Shown piece by piece: positions 12,946 through 19,999 of a DNA stretch of 19,999 nt; within the stretch, counting starts at the first letter, position 1; every line of letters starts with the position of its first letter. The stretch covers positions 10,079 to 30,077 of the forward strand of contig PMYY01000094.1 in the NCBI GenBank assembly GCA_003170655.1, read 5' to 3'. Made by a program: the position numbers and the translations under genes. Under the pieces are notes generated by a model that had not been told where the DNA came from, ran no database searches, and saw nothing but the letters and a program-made list of their open reading frames with translations. Source of the DNA: Nitrospiraceae bacterium (GTDB lineage Bacteria; Nitrospirota; Thermodesulfovibrionia; Thermodesulfovibrionales; Dissulfurispiraceae).

Positions 12946-15453
12946 AAACCGAGCCGCTATATAGACAGTGAATTCAACGCAAGGAAAAAACAAGGCCCTT
13001 TTGACATTCGTATCGCCCTCACGTTTCCCGATACCTACGAAGTCGGAATGTCGCACCTCGGGCTTCGCATCCTCTACGATATCATCAATAATTTGCCGTT
13101 CGCGACGGCTGAGCGGGCCTTTGCCCCCTGGACGGACCTGAGGGACCACCTAAAGAAAAACGGCATTCCTCTTTGTTCGCTCGAAACGAGGAGACCCCTC
13201 GGCGAGTTCGATATCATCGGGTTCAGCCTTCAGTATGAACTCTCATATACGACGGTTCTCGACATGCTTGATCTGGCGGGACTACCTCTGAAGGCCCTCG
13301 ACAGAATACAGTCGAAAAAATCGATACCTCTCATCGTAGCCGGCGGACCTTCCACTGTGAATCCTGCGCCAATGGCGCCTTTCATCGATGTCTTCCTGAT
13401 CGGTGACGGCGAGGAGGCAGTCGTCGAACTCATGGAGACAGTAAGACGATGGAAGACAGCTGGTGGGAGCAAGGAGGACCTTCTGCGCGGAATCTCCCAA
13501 ATTGAAGGTTTTTATGTGCCGATTGTCCATGGCAAGTCGGCCCGCATAAAACGGAGGTTTATTGCCGACCTCGACGCAACGCCTTTCCCTGAACGTCAAA
13601 TAGTTCCCTATGCGCCGATCGTCCACGACCGCATCAGCATCGAGGTTGCAAGGGGCTGCACCATGGGCTGCAGATTCTGTCAGGCCGGGATAATCTATAG
13701 ACCTTTAAGGGAAAGGAGTCCGGAAAAGGTCCTTGAAATAGCTGAAAAAGCGTTAAAGAACACCGGCTATGATGAAGTCTCTTTTTCGTCCCTGAGCACA
13801 GGAGATTACAGCTGCCTGCTTCCGCTTATCAAGGAATTCAATCATCGGTACCGTCCTTCGAGGATCGCCGTAGCCCTTCCGTCGCTGCGCGTAGCCTCAG
13901 TGAGCAGAAACGTGCTAAAGGAGATAAGATCGGTCAGGAAAACCGGCTTTACCATGGCGCCCGAGGCGGCCACAGAGCGGCTTCGCAGCGTCATCAACAA
14001 GGACTTCACCGACGATGACTATGAGCGCGCCCTCACAGCCCTTTTCGAAGAGGGGTGGCTCACGCTCAAGCTCTATTTCATGATAGGCCTGCCTACGGAA
14101 CGCGAAGAGGACATTGAGGCAATCAATGAAATGGCGATGCGCGCTCTTCGAATCGCAAAGAGAAACAGCGGAAAATTCGTGAACATCAGCATTACCGTCT
14201 CCCCATTCATTCCCAAACCCCATACGCCCTTTCAGTGGTACGGACAGACAAGCCTCGATGAGATGAGGCGGAAACTGGGGTTTCTAAGACGCTCGATCAA
14301 TGCAAAGAAATTCAAATATAAAGGACACAATGAAGAGATGAGCTTCCTCGAAGCGATATTTGCGCGCGGGGACGAAACCCTTGCCCCGCTCATAGAAGAG
14401 GCCTGGAGATCGGGATGCAGGCTTGACGGCTGGTCCGAGTTCTTCGACTTTGCCAAATGGCTTCAGGCAATGGAGAAAACCGGCATAGACGGCGCTGCGT
14501 ATGCCGGTAGAGAGTTCACGAAATATGACCCCCTGCCGTGGGACAACATCGACGTTGGTGTCGGGAAAGATTTTCTTTACCACGAGTATGAGAGGGCCAT
14601 AGAAGGCAGGATGACAGCGGATTGTAGAAAGGCATGCTCAGCCTGCGGCCTTGAATGCAAGGATACGCCCTTACGAGATGCCTTGCCCGAACAGGATATA
14701 AATGTAGGGGCGCATCGAGATGATCCCTCAACTGACACCATAGACCGGAACATCAGACCGAAAATCCGCGTCAGGACAGAGTTTTCGAAGACAGGGATGC
14801 TCCGATACCTGTCTCATCTTGAACTGATAACCGCGATGACGCGGGCACTGCGAAGGGCAGGCATACCTTTCGACTTTTCAAAAGGATTCCACCCCAAGCC
14901 CGAAATGTCCTTCGGACCTCCCCTCAACGTCGGGGTGGCCGGCGTGAAGGAGTATTTCGACATGGAGGTCTTTACGCCTTTTGATGTAGAATTGTATAGT
15001 GCAAGGTTGAGCGAAACCCTGCCCGCTGGTATAAGGATAAGCAAGATGGTCGTAGTCCCGGTTAATGAACCTTCACTGACCGGCTTCGTAAACAGGTACG
15101 ACTATATCGTCGGAGTTCCGGAATTTGCCGATAGCATCTCAGCCGGCCTGGGTCCGCCGCTGAATGTACCGGAGACGTTCGAAAAGGTAATGGTCAGGCG
15201 CGAGGACAAGGATGTCGATCTCGCTCCATGCATAGAATCAGCGGAACGGATAGAGATCGCAAATGGACGTTTTCGTGATTTATTCGGGTACGATCTCGCT
15301 TGGGCATACAGGATTGTCTTAAGGGATCGTGAAGATGTAAGAATCAGGCTCGGTGAGATCACCGAAGCGATCTTCGGAATAAAAATGGAAGACCTCTCTG
15401 TCGTCAGGACCCGAATGTATGGCTGGAAAGAGGGCTGGAAGGAGCCTCTGTGA
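12925..15453 (+). CDS. B12-binding-type radical SAM protein fused to a DUF2344 domain
   Basis: This 842-residue protein fuses two families often encoded together next to RNase E/G: a TIGR03960-type radical SAM protein and a DUF2344 (TIGR03936) domain. The N-terminal 200 residues look like a degenerate cobalamin-binding fold (LTFPDTYEVGMSHLGLRIL; LIVAGGPSTVNPAPM, where the usual DxHxxG histidine is not evident). The radical SAM motif RGCTMGCRFC places the [4Fe-4S] ligands at Cys245, 249 and 252. DUF2344 starts near 613 (KIRVRTEFSKTGMLRYLSHLEL). A Cys-rich stretch lies near 569-577 (CRKACSACGLEC). Reaction and substrate are unknown; the constant link with rng suggests RNA or ribosome modification, but that is inference. 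The ATG at 12925 has only an adjacent AAGG. The stop overlaps rng by 4 nt. Confidence 0.93.
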   Translation: MNFSRFQKPSRYIDSEFNARKKQGPFDIRIALTFPDTYEVGMSHLGLRILYDIINNLPFATAERAFAPWTDLRDHLKKNGIPLCSLETRRPLGEFDIIGFSLQYELSYTTVLDMLDLAGLPLKALDRIQSKKSIPLIVAGGPSTVNPAPMAPFIDVFLIGDGEEAVVELMETVRRWKTAGGSKEDLLRGISQIEGFYVPIVHGKSARIKRRFIADLDATPFPERQIVPYAPIVHDRISIEVARGCTMGCRFCQAGIIYRPLRERSPEKVLEIAEKALKNTGYDEVSFSSLSTGDYSCLLPLIKEFNHRYRPSRIAVALPSLRVASVSRNVLKEIRSVRKTGFTMAPEAATERLRSVINKDFTDDDYERALTALFEEGWLTLKLYFMIGLPTEREEDIEAINEMAMRALRIAKRNSGKFVNISITVSPFIPKPHTPFQWYGQTSLDEMRRKLGFLRRSINAKKFKYKGHNEEMSFLEAIFARGDETLAPLIEEAWRSGCRLDGWSEFFDFAKWLQAMEKTGIDGAAYAGREFTKYDPLPWDNIDVGVGKDFLYHEYERAIEGRMTADCRKACSACGLECKDTPLRDALPEQDINVGAHRDDPSTDTIDRNIRPKIRVRTEFSKTGMLRYLSHLELITAMTRALRRAGIPFDFSKGFHPKPEMSFGPPLNVGVAGVKEYFDMEVFTPFDVELYSARLSETLPAGIRISKMVVVPVNEPSLTGFVNRYDYIVGVPEFADSISAGLGPPLNVPETFEKVMVRREDKDVDLAPCIESAERIEIANGRFRDLFGYDLAWAYRIVLRDREDVRIRLGEITEAIFGIKMEDLSVVRTRMYGWKEGWKEPL

Positions 15454-16967
15454 CTAGTGAACTCATAATCAATGTGACAAGAGAAGAAAGCAGGGTCGCC
15501 CTGCTCGAAGGCGGCCAGGTAGTCGAACTCTATATTGAGCGCAAAAAAGACACCAGTCTTGTCGGCAACGTTTACAAGGGCAGGGTCCTGAAAATCCTGC
15601 CGGGAATGCAGTCCTCGTTCATCGACATCGGCCTCGAAAAGGCGGCCTTCCTATATGTCTCGGACATCATGCCGAATGTCGACGATTATTATGCCCCTTT
15701 CATGGAGAGCGATTCCGGTGATGCCGTCGAGATGGATGAGCCCCTGGCGCAAACCGAGGCCGCAAAACCTCTTCCCATCGAAGAGCTGATTCAGGAAGGC
15801 CAGGAAATACTCGTTCAGGTAGCAAAGGACCCGATGGGCACCAAAGGCGCGCGCGTGACGTCATATGTCACACTGCCGGGGCGCTATTGTGTCCTGATGC
15901 CGAATGTGGAACATGTAGGCATATCCCGGAGAATCGAGAAAGAAGAGACGCGTGAGCAGCTGAAGGCAATCGCAAGCGAACTAAAGCCGGCAGGGTTTGG
16001 CATCATCATGAGAACTGCGAGCGAGGATGCCTCAGCCGAGGAGATCAGGCGCGACCTCGAATTCCTCCTTCTTGTGTGGGAGAACATCCAGCGAAAGAAA
16101 GATAAGGTGACGGCACCGGGGCTTCTTTACAGTGACCTGGACTTGGTCTTCAGGAGCATAAGAGACTTCATGAGCCATGAGGTTTCGAGGCTCGTCATCG
16201 ATTCACCTGACGAATTCGAGAGGCTATGCGAATTCGTGAAGAGCTTCTTTTCGAGGCTGCTCGAAAGAATCGAGCTATATGAAGGAAGGGAGCCCATCTT
16301 CGATGCCTTCGCCATAGAGCATGATGTGTCGAGGGCACTCGAACGTAAGGTCTGGCTGAAGTCGGGCGGCTACATAATTATCGACCAGACCGAGGCGATG
16401 ACGGTCATAGATGTCAACACAGGAAAGTTCGTTGGCAAGGAAAGCCTCGAGGACACCATTCTCAAGACCAACCTGGAAGCGGTCAAAGAGACTGCCTACC
16501 AGATACGGTTGAGAAACCTGGGCGGCATCATAATCATGGACTTCATCGACATGGAAAAGCTCGAAAATAGGGATAAGGTCTTCAATGCCCTTGTGGAGGC
16601 GATGAAAAAGGACCGGGCCAAAAGCACCATATACAACATCTCGGAACTCGGCATTATACAGATGACGAGAAAGCGCGTGAGGGAAAGCCTCGGCAGGGTC
16701 CTCTGCGAACAGTGCCCCTACTGCGAGGGCAAAGGCTTCGTAAAATCAGCGCGGACCGTGGCGTACGAGATATTCAGAAAACTCAGGAAAATGAATCTGC
16801 CGGGCGGGAAGATGGCGGTGATTACGGCAAATTCGGCTGTTGCCGAACTCCTGTCGGATGAGGAGCGGTACGGTATCGAAGAGCTTGAGTCCACGTTCAA
16901 AATCAAGCTCATCGTCAAGGAGGACTTCAAGCTCCACCAGGAGCATTACGAGATCTCGGTACTGTAA
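15450..16967 (+). CDS. rng: Ribonuclease G/E family endoribonuclease
   Basis: The 505-residue endoribonuclease cleaves single-stranded A/U-rich RNA in rRNA maturation and mRNA decay. An S1-type RNA-binding domain (about 37-140) has GNVYKGRVLKILPGMQSSFIDIGLEKAAFLYVSD split by a loop of about 40 residues (75-112, acidic), also seen in family members. Catalytic metal ligands are Asp321 (DVNTG) and Asp364 (IIMDFIDM). The Zn-link cysteines are 422 and 425 in CEQCPYCEGKG. It ends shortly after the small domain, without the long RNase E scaffold, so it is RNase G-like. The GTG start lies in the stop of the radical SAM gene (GTGA), indicating coupled translation. It is followed at once by the long inverted-repeat element at 16971. 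Confidence 0.95.
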   Translation: MTSELIINVTREESRVALLEGGQVVELYIERKKDTSLVGNVYKGRVLKILPGMQSSFIDIGLEKAAFLYVSDIMPNVDDYYAPFMESDSGDAVEMDEPLAQTEAAKPLPIEELIQEGQEILVQVAKDPMGTKGARVTSYVTLPGRYCVLMPNVEHVGISRRIEKEETREQLKAIASELKPAGFGIIMRTASEDASAEEIRRDLEFLLLVWENIQRKKDKVTAPGLLYSDLDLVFRSIRDFMSHEVSRLVIDSPDEFERLCEFVKSFFSRLLERIELYEGREPIFDAFAIEHDVSRALERKVWLKSGGYIIIDQTEAMTVIDVNTGKFVGKESLEDTILKTNLEAVKETAYQIRLRNLGGIIIMDFIDMEKLENRDKVFNALVEAMKKDRAKSTIYNISELGIIQMTRKRVRESLGRVLCEQCPYCEGKGFVKSARTVAYEIFRKLRKMNLPGGKMAVITANSAVAELLSDEERYGIEELESTFKIKLIVKEDFKLHQEHYEISVL

Positions 16968-16970
16968 ACA

Positions 16971-17144
16971 GATAGTGATCGAGGGTATCCGGATTTTAGC
17001 GCGATGTCTGGGTTCTTACGGTCTGCGCGAACGGACAGGGCAATCGCCCCACTGTATAAATAAATATCACTTCTTTATCAGGTAATCCTGAGGTAATACG
17101 GACTAATTCAGCGCGCTGAAATCCGGATACCCGCGGTCGCTATC
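16971..17144. repeat. 174-bp element bounded by 36-bp imperfect inverted repeats (MITE or structured RNA)
   Basis: Left arm 16971-17006 and right arm 17109-17144 are inverted copies matching at 31 of 36 positions, with GGGTATCCGGATTT and AGCGCG perfect in both. In plus-strand RNA three of the five mismatches become G-U pairs, leaving only two unpaired positions. The 102-bp centre has no ORF and contains two 4-bp hairpins (17038-17049, loop AATC; 17079-17090, loop TAAT). The element starts 4 bp after the rng stop and ends 4 bp before the larE ATG, so it is almost the whole 181-bp gap. No clear target-site duplication is visible. It may be a miniature inverted-repeat transposable element or a regulatory RNA hairpin; no second copy was found in this window. 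Confidence 0.8.
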
Positions 17145-17148
17145 TTCA

Positions 17149-17946
17149 ATGCTTATGAACGACAAATACCAAAGACTTCTGGTCCTATTGAAAGAGATGC
17201 CATCCGTCGTGCTCGCTTTTTCGGGCGGGGTCGACAGTACGTTCCTCCTCAAGGCGCTCAAAGACTCAGGGACGCGGACCATGGCCGTAATCGCTTCATC
17301 CGAAACCATGCCCGAAAGCGAACTCAGGCACGCCGAACAAATGGCTTCGTTGATCTGCGTACCTTACCGCGTCATCGCTACCGCGGAACTCGACAATCTC
17401 GACTTTGCACGGAACCCGGCAAATCGCTGCTTTTATTGTAAGGACGAGCTCTTTCTGAAACTTTTCAGAATCGCCGATGCCGAAGGTTATGCCATTGTTG
17501 CCGATGGCAGCAATACTGATGACCTGTCGGACTGGAGACCTGGCAGAGAGGCCGCCATCCGTCACGGCGTCCGCAGCCCCCTCATCGAGACCGATTTCAC
17601 GAAGGCGGAGATCAGAGACGTCTCGAAGAGCCTGGGTCTTTCTACCTGGTCCAAGCCTTCGGCCCCTTGCCTTTCATCGAGATTCCCCTATGGCCTGGAG
17701 ATCACACGTGAAGGTCTCAAAAGAGTCGAAGATGCCGAGGACTTTCTCAGGGGGTTGGGGTTCTTTGAACTGAGAGTAAGGAGCCATCACGGAGATCTTG
17801 CAAGAATAGAAGTCAGGGCCACCGAGATCGATCAGCTTCTTGACCCTGACTTAAGAGTACGAATCGCGCAACGCTTCCGTGAACTCGGGTTCAAGCATAT
17901 CACTGTCGACATCGAAGGATTCAGAAGCGGGAATCTCAATGGATAG
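17149..17946 (+). CDS. larE: LarE-type ATP-dependent sulfur transferase (nickel-pincer nucleotide synthesis)
   Basis: LarE adenylates pyridinium-3,5-dicarboxylate mononucleotide and inserts sulfur, a step toward the nickel-pincer cofactor of lactate racemase and related enzymes. The PP-loop ATP motif SGGVDST is at 25-31. The sulfur-donor cysteine of classic LarE corresponds to Cys174 in SAPCLSSRFPYG. A CFYC pair at 94-97 adds two cysteines, the three-cysteine pattern reported for [4Fe-4S] LarE proteins. The 265-residue length is normal. The ATG at 17149 (or 17155) has no Shine-Dalgarno, because the inverted repeat ends 4 nt before it. larA, larB and larC are not in the window. The stop overlaps the next gene by 8 nt. 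A related NAD synthase-like or ExsB-like enzyme is less likely given the LarE motifs. Confidence 0.9.
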   Translation: MLMNDKYQRLLVLLKEMPSVVLAFSGGVDSTFLLKALKDSGTRTMAVIASSETMPESELRHAEQMASLICVPYRVIATAELDNLDFARNPANRCFYCKDELFLKLFRIADAEGYAIVADGSNTDDLSDWRPGREAAIRHGVRSPLIETDFTKAEIRDVSKSLGLSTWSKPSAPCLSSRFPYGLEITREGLKRVEDAEDFLRGLGFFELRVRSHHGDLARIEVRATEIDQLLDPDLRVRIAQRFRELGFKHITVDIEGFRSGNLNG

Positions 17947-19183
17947 TGCAGAGGGTCGGAAGCACGGAAGATTGGACGAAAAAAGCAAGCTCTTGCGGAA
18001 ATCCGGGCCGGATCTCTGTGTTCGGTGCGGCAGCTGCAAGGCCCTCTGTCCTACCAATATCGAATTCACTAATGAGGGCATGAGCGCTCGCGGCAGGATA
18101 GCGCTCTTAAAAAAACTGTTCAACAAAGAGATAGATCCGTCCGATGTTTTAGATGAACGCATCTTCAGCTGCCTGCTCTGCGGTGCCTGCAACACCCTGT
18201 GTCCGCTGGGCATATCTGTTACTGACGCAGTTTATGAAGGACGGGTGAAGCTCGGAAGCAGAAAGAGACATTGGCTCTTCAGGATGGGCATGAAGTATGC
18301 TTTCGGCGACACCACCAGGGCGTTCAATATCCTTAAGTTTCTCGACAATGCGGGACTGACACGATCTCTCAGCTGGGTTCAGCCCTTCAAGGCTCTGAAG
18401 GAGATGCGTGCCGATATACCCAAAACCCGCCTGAGGAGTGCCGCCACTGTTTACAAAGTCCCCAATCCTAAGGGCAGGATAGCCATCTTCACCGGATGTA
18501 CGGTCGATTTCCTTTATCCGGCTATGGGTCTGTCGCTTATTCATACGCTGAATTCTCTAGATTATGAAGTTGTGATGCCCAAGGGCGAGGTTTGCTGCGG
18601 TGCCCCGTTGCTGGGAGCAGGCCTCAGGGAAGAAGCGATAATGCTGGCCGAAAAAAACCTGAATGCCTTCAAGAAACTTCAGGCTGAAGCGGTAATCAGC
18701 CTGTGCCCTACATGTACTCATTTCATCAGGGATGAATACATCAAGCTCACCGGCGAAGGCATTGACAATGCGGCAGATATTTCCGCTTTCCTCTGCGATG
18801 AGTCATTGACGGCAACGCTGGTCCGGCCGGAGGAGCACCCTGGCAATATCATTTACCATGACCCTTGCCATTCGATCAACTACCTCGGACTGAAAGACGA
18901 GCCCCGAAGACTTCTGAAGGCCCTTGGCTTCGGGCTTATCGAGCCTGCCGACAGAGGTTGCTGCGGCCTCGGCGGTACTGTTAGACTCATGCACGGAAAC
19001 ATCTCGCGCACCCTTCTTGAGAGGAGGATCGAATCCTTCCACGCTGCTGGGGATGCAGAGACACCGGAGATGATCGTCACTTCCTGCCCCAACTGCGTTC
19101 TTCAGCTCAGCAGCAGGATCAAAGACAGGCCCGTAAAACATATTATCGAAATCATAGCTGCTAACATGAAAAGGAGATCATAG
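17939..19183 (+). CDS. GlcF/LutA-like Fe-S oxidoreductase subunit with CCG domains
   Basis: The 414-residue protein is the iron-sulfur partner type found in glycolate or lactate dehydrogenases (GlcF, LutA, LldE). Two [4Fe-4S] ferredoxin motifs are CVRCGSCKALCP (Cys27, 30, 33, 37) and CLLCGACNTLCP (Cys78, 81, 84, 88). Two cysteine-rich CCG domains follow: CCGAPLLGAG with CPTC, then DPCHSINYLG, CCGLGGTVRLMHG and TSCPNCVLQL near the end. I chose the ATG at 17939, which overlaps larE by 8 nt; a longer in-frame start 60 nt earlier would sit deep in larE. No FAD subunit (GlcD) is adjacent. A heterodisulfide-reductase-like role is an alternative. The link to larE suggests lactate or 2-hydroxyacid metabolism, but this is inference. 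Confidence 0.88.
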   Translation: MDSAEGRKHGRLDEKSKLLRKSGPDLCVRCGSCKALCPTNIEFTNEGMSARGRIALLKKLFNKEIDPSDVLDERIFSCLLCGACNTLCPLGISVTDAVYEGRVKLGSRKRHWLFRMGMKYAFGDTTRAFNILKFLDNAGLTRSLSWVQPFKALKEMRADIPKTRLRSAATVYKVPNPKGRIAIFTGCTVDFLYPAMGLSLIHTLNSLDYEVVMPKGEVCCGAPLLGAGLREEAIMLAEKNLNAFKKLQAEAVISLCPTCTHFIRDEYIKLTGEGIDNAADISAFLCDESLTATLVRPEEHPGNIIYHDPCHSINYLGLKDEPRRLLKALGFGLIEPADRGCCGLGGTVRLMHGNISRTLLERRIESFHAAGDAETPEMIVTSCPNCVLQLSSRIKDRPVKHIIEIIAANMKRRS

Positions 19184-19968
19184 TGCCCGACAAATCAAGG
19201 AAAGACAAATTTGAAATCCTCACCCCTCAGGGATATGAGGAGGGTGATAAACCCAAGAAGATGAAGTTCGTCAAGAAGACCGAATGCGACCGCTGCGGCG
19301 GCTGCTGTTCGGCCAGCACCCCGTCCCTTCACAAGGAGGATATGGACCTGTTTCGCGCTAGCATCCTTTCGTTCGACAATACATTCACCATCAGGGAGGG
19401 CGAACTCTTCACCATTCCCGGAGATGAAGAGACCTATCAGTCTTTTATCGAACTTATCAAAATCAAGCCTAAGGAAGGCACTGAAGAGTGTCTCTTCTAC
19501 AGCGGCGATGAAGGCTGCACGATATATGAGAAGAGGCCTTCACAGTGTGCAGCTTATGCTTGCTGGGAACTCAATGACGCTATGACAGGCCTTGAAGCAA
19601 AGGCGCTCAGGAGAAAAGACCTCTTCGGCGACGTGGAATTGATCACTGATATCATTGTTCATCATGAGGAACGCTGTTCCTACCAAAAATTGGCGGACAC
19701 CATCGAAAAGGCAGCAGGCGGCGATGAAGCTGCAGCGGAAGAGATATCCGACATGCTGCAGTACGACGCCTTTATCAGGACCTATGTGACTGAAAAATTC
19801 AACATACCTGAAAGCTCTTTAGACCTGCTCTTCGGAAAGCCCATGACCGAACGGATCAAAGAATTCGGGCTGAAGGTCGAAAAAGAAGGAGACGGTTATA
19901 TCCTTATGCCGTTAAATACCAAGGAGGCGAAGTCAACCACCCCTGGATTGAAATCCCGAGCATGTTAA
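19183..19968 (+). CDS. YkgJ-type cysteine-cluster protein
   Basis: The 261-residue protein has the motif CDRCGGCC (Cys35, 38, 41, 42) followed by Cys103, Cys112 (GCTIYEKRPSQC) and Cys122 and 127. This is the YkgJ pattern, predicted to hold zinc or an Fe-S cluster; the biochemical function is unknown. The N-terminal 30 residues are polar and Lys-rich, with no signal peptide; the C-terminal 80 residues are helical and acidic and end in Cys. The GTG start at 19183 overlaps the TAG stop of the Fe-S gene by one base and has AAGGAG at the right distance, so the two are translated together. Short stretches after the stop can form a CTGG-TTGA-CCAG hairpin without a T-run. Confidence 0.85.
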   Translation: MPDKSRKDKFEILTPQGYEEGDKPKKMKFVKKTECDRCGGCCSASTPSLHKEDMDLFRASILSFDNTFTIREGELFTIPGDEETYQSFIELIKIKPKEGTEECLFYSGDEGCTIYEKRPSQCAAYACWELNDAMTGLEAKALRRKDLFGDVELITDIIVHHEERCSYQKLADTIEKAAGGDEAAAEEISDMLQYDAFIRTYVTEKFNIPESSLDLLFGKPMTERIKEFGLKVEKEGDGYILMPLNTKEAKSTTPGLKSRAC

Positions 19969-19999
19969 GCTCTGGTTGACCAGGCTCAGTGTATTAACA

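Noticed and set aside
19968..19986. Hairpin after the last gene (CTGG-TTGA-CCAG with AGC/GCT extension)
   Set aside because: It has a bulge and no following T-run, and the window ends 13 nt later, so a terminator cannot be judged.

Overview
The window looks like chromosomal DNA of an anaerobic or microaerobic, nitrogen-fixing Gram-negative-type bacterium. A Nitrospirota or Desulfobacterota (deltaproteobacterial) origin fits best. This rests on the Mo-nitrogenase genes with a sigma54/NifA switch, an HD-GYP protein, a rhamnose/O-antigen operon, several Fe-S and Cys-cluster proteins, and the fused radical SAM/DUF2344 gene coupled to an RNase E/G gene. The lineage is an inference from gene content, not from a marker gene. 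No tRNA, rRNA, CRISPR array, transposase or phage gene was seen.

Region 1 (1-2770, minus strand) is the start of a nifHDK operon: complete nifH, complete nifD and the first 34 codons of nifK, which runs off the left edge. Upstream of nifH lie a near-perfect -24/-12 sigma54 promoter and a TGT-N10-ACA NifA site about 107 bp before the predicted transcript start. Region 2 (2727-4043, plus strand) has a 71-residue single-span membrane protein and an HD-GYP cyclic-di-GMP phosphodiesterase. Region 3 (4084-6395, minus strand) is nifA, the likely activator of the nif promoter, with a ParA/Soj-type ATPase starting inside its stop codon.

Region 4 (6501-9834, minus strand) is a tightly packed surface-polysaccharide operon: rmlA, rmlC, rmlD and a UDP-glucuronate 4-epimerase-like gene. 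rmlB is not present. Upstream of it, still on the minus strand, come a membrane-anchored J-domain protein with an NTF2-like tail (9938-11173), a stand-alone molybdopterin-binding/CinA-N domain protein with a likely leaderless transcript (11292-12026), and a CCGG-type cysteine-cluster protein (12075-12866).

Region 5 (12925-19968, plus strand) starts divergently. It holds the radical SAM/DUF2344 gene and rng, which overlap by 4 nt, then a 174-bp element bounded by 36-bp imperfect inverted repeats. After it come larE, a GlcF/LutA-like double-ferredoxin CCG-domain protein and a second cysteine-cluster protein, joined by overlaps of 8 and 1 nt.

The clearest circuit is NifA acting with sigma54 on the nifH promoter about 2 kb away. 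The most unusual features are the nifA-parA coupling, the long inverted-repeat element after rng, the orphan J-domain/NTF2-like membrane protein, and larE placed with an Fe-S oxidoreductase subunit but without visible larA, larB or larC.
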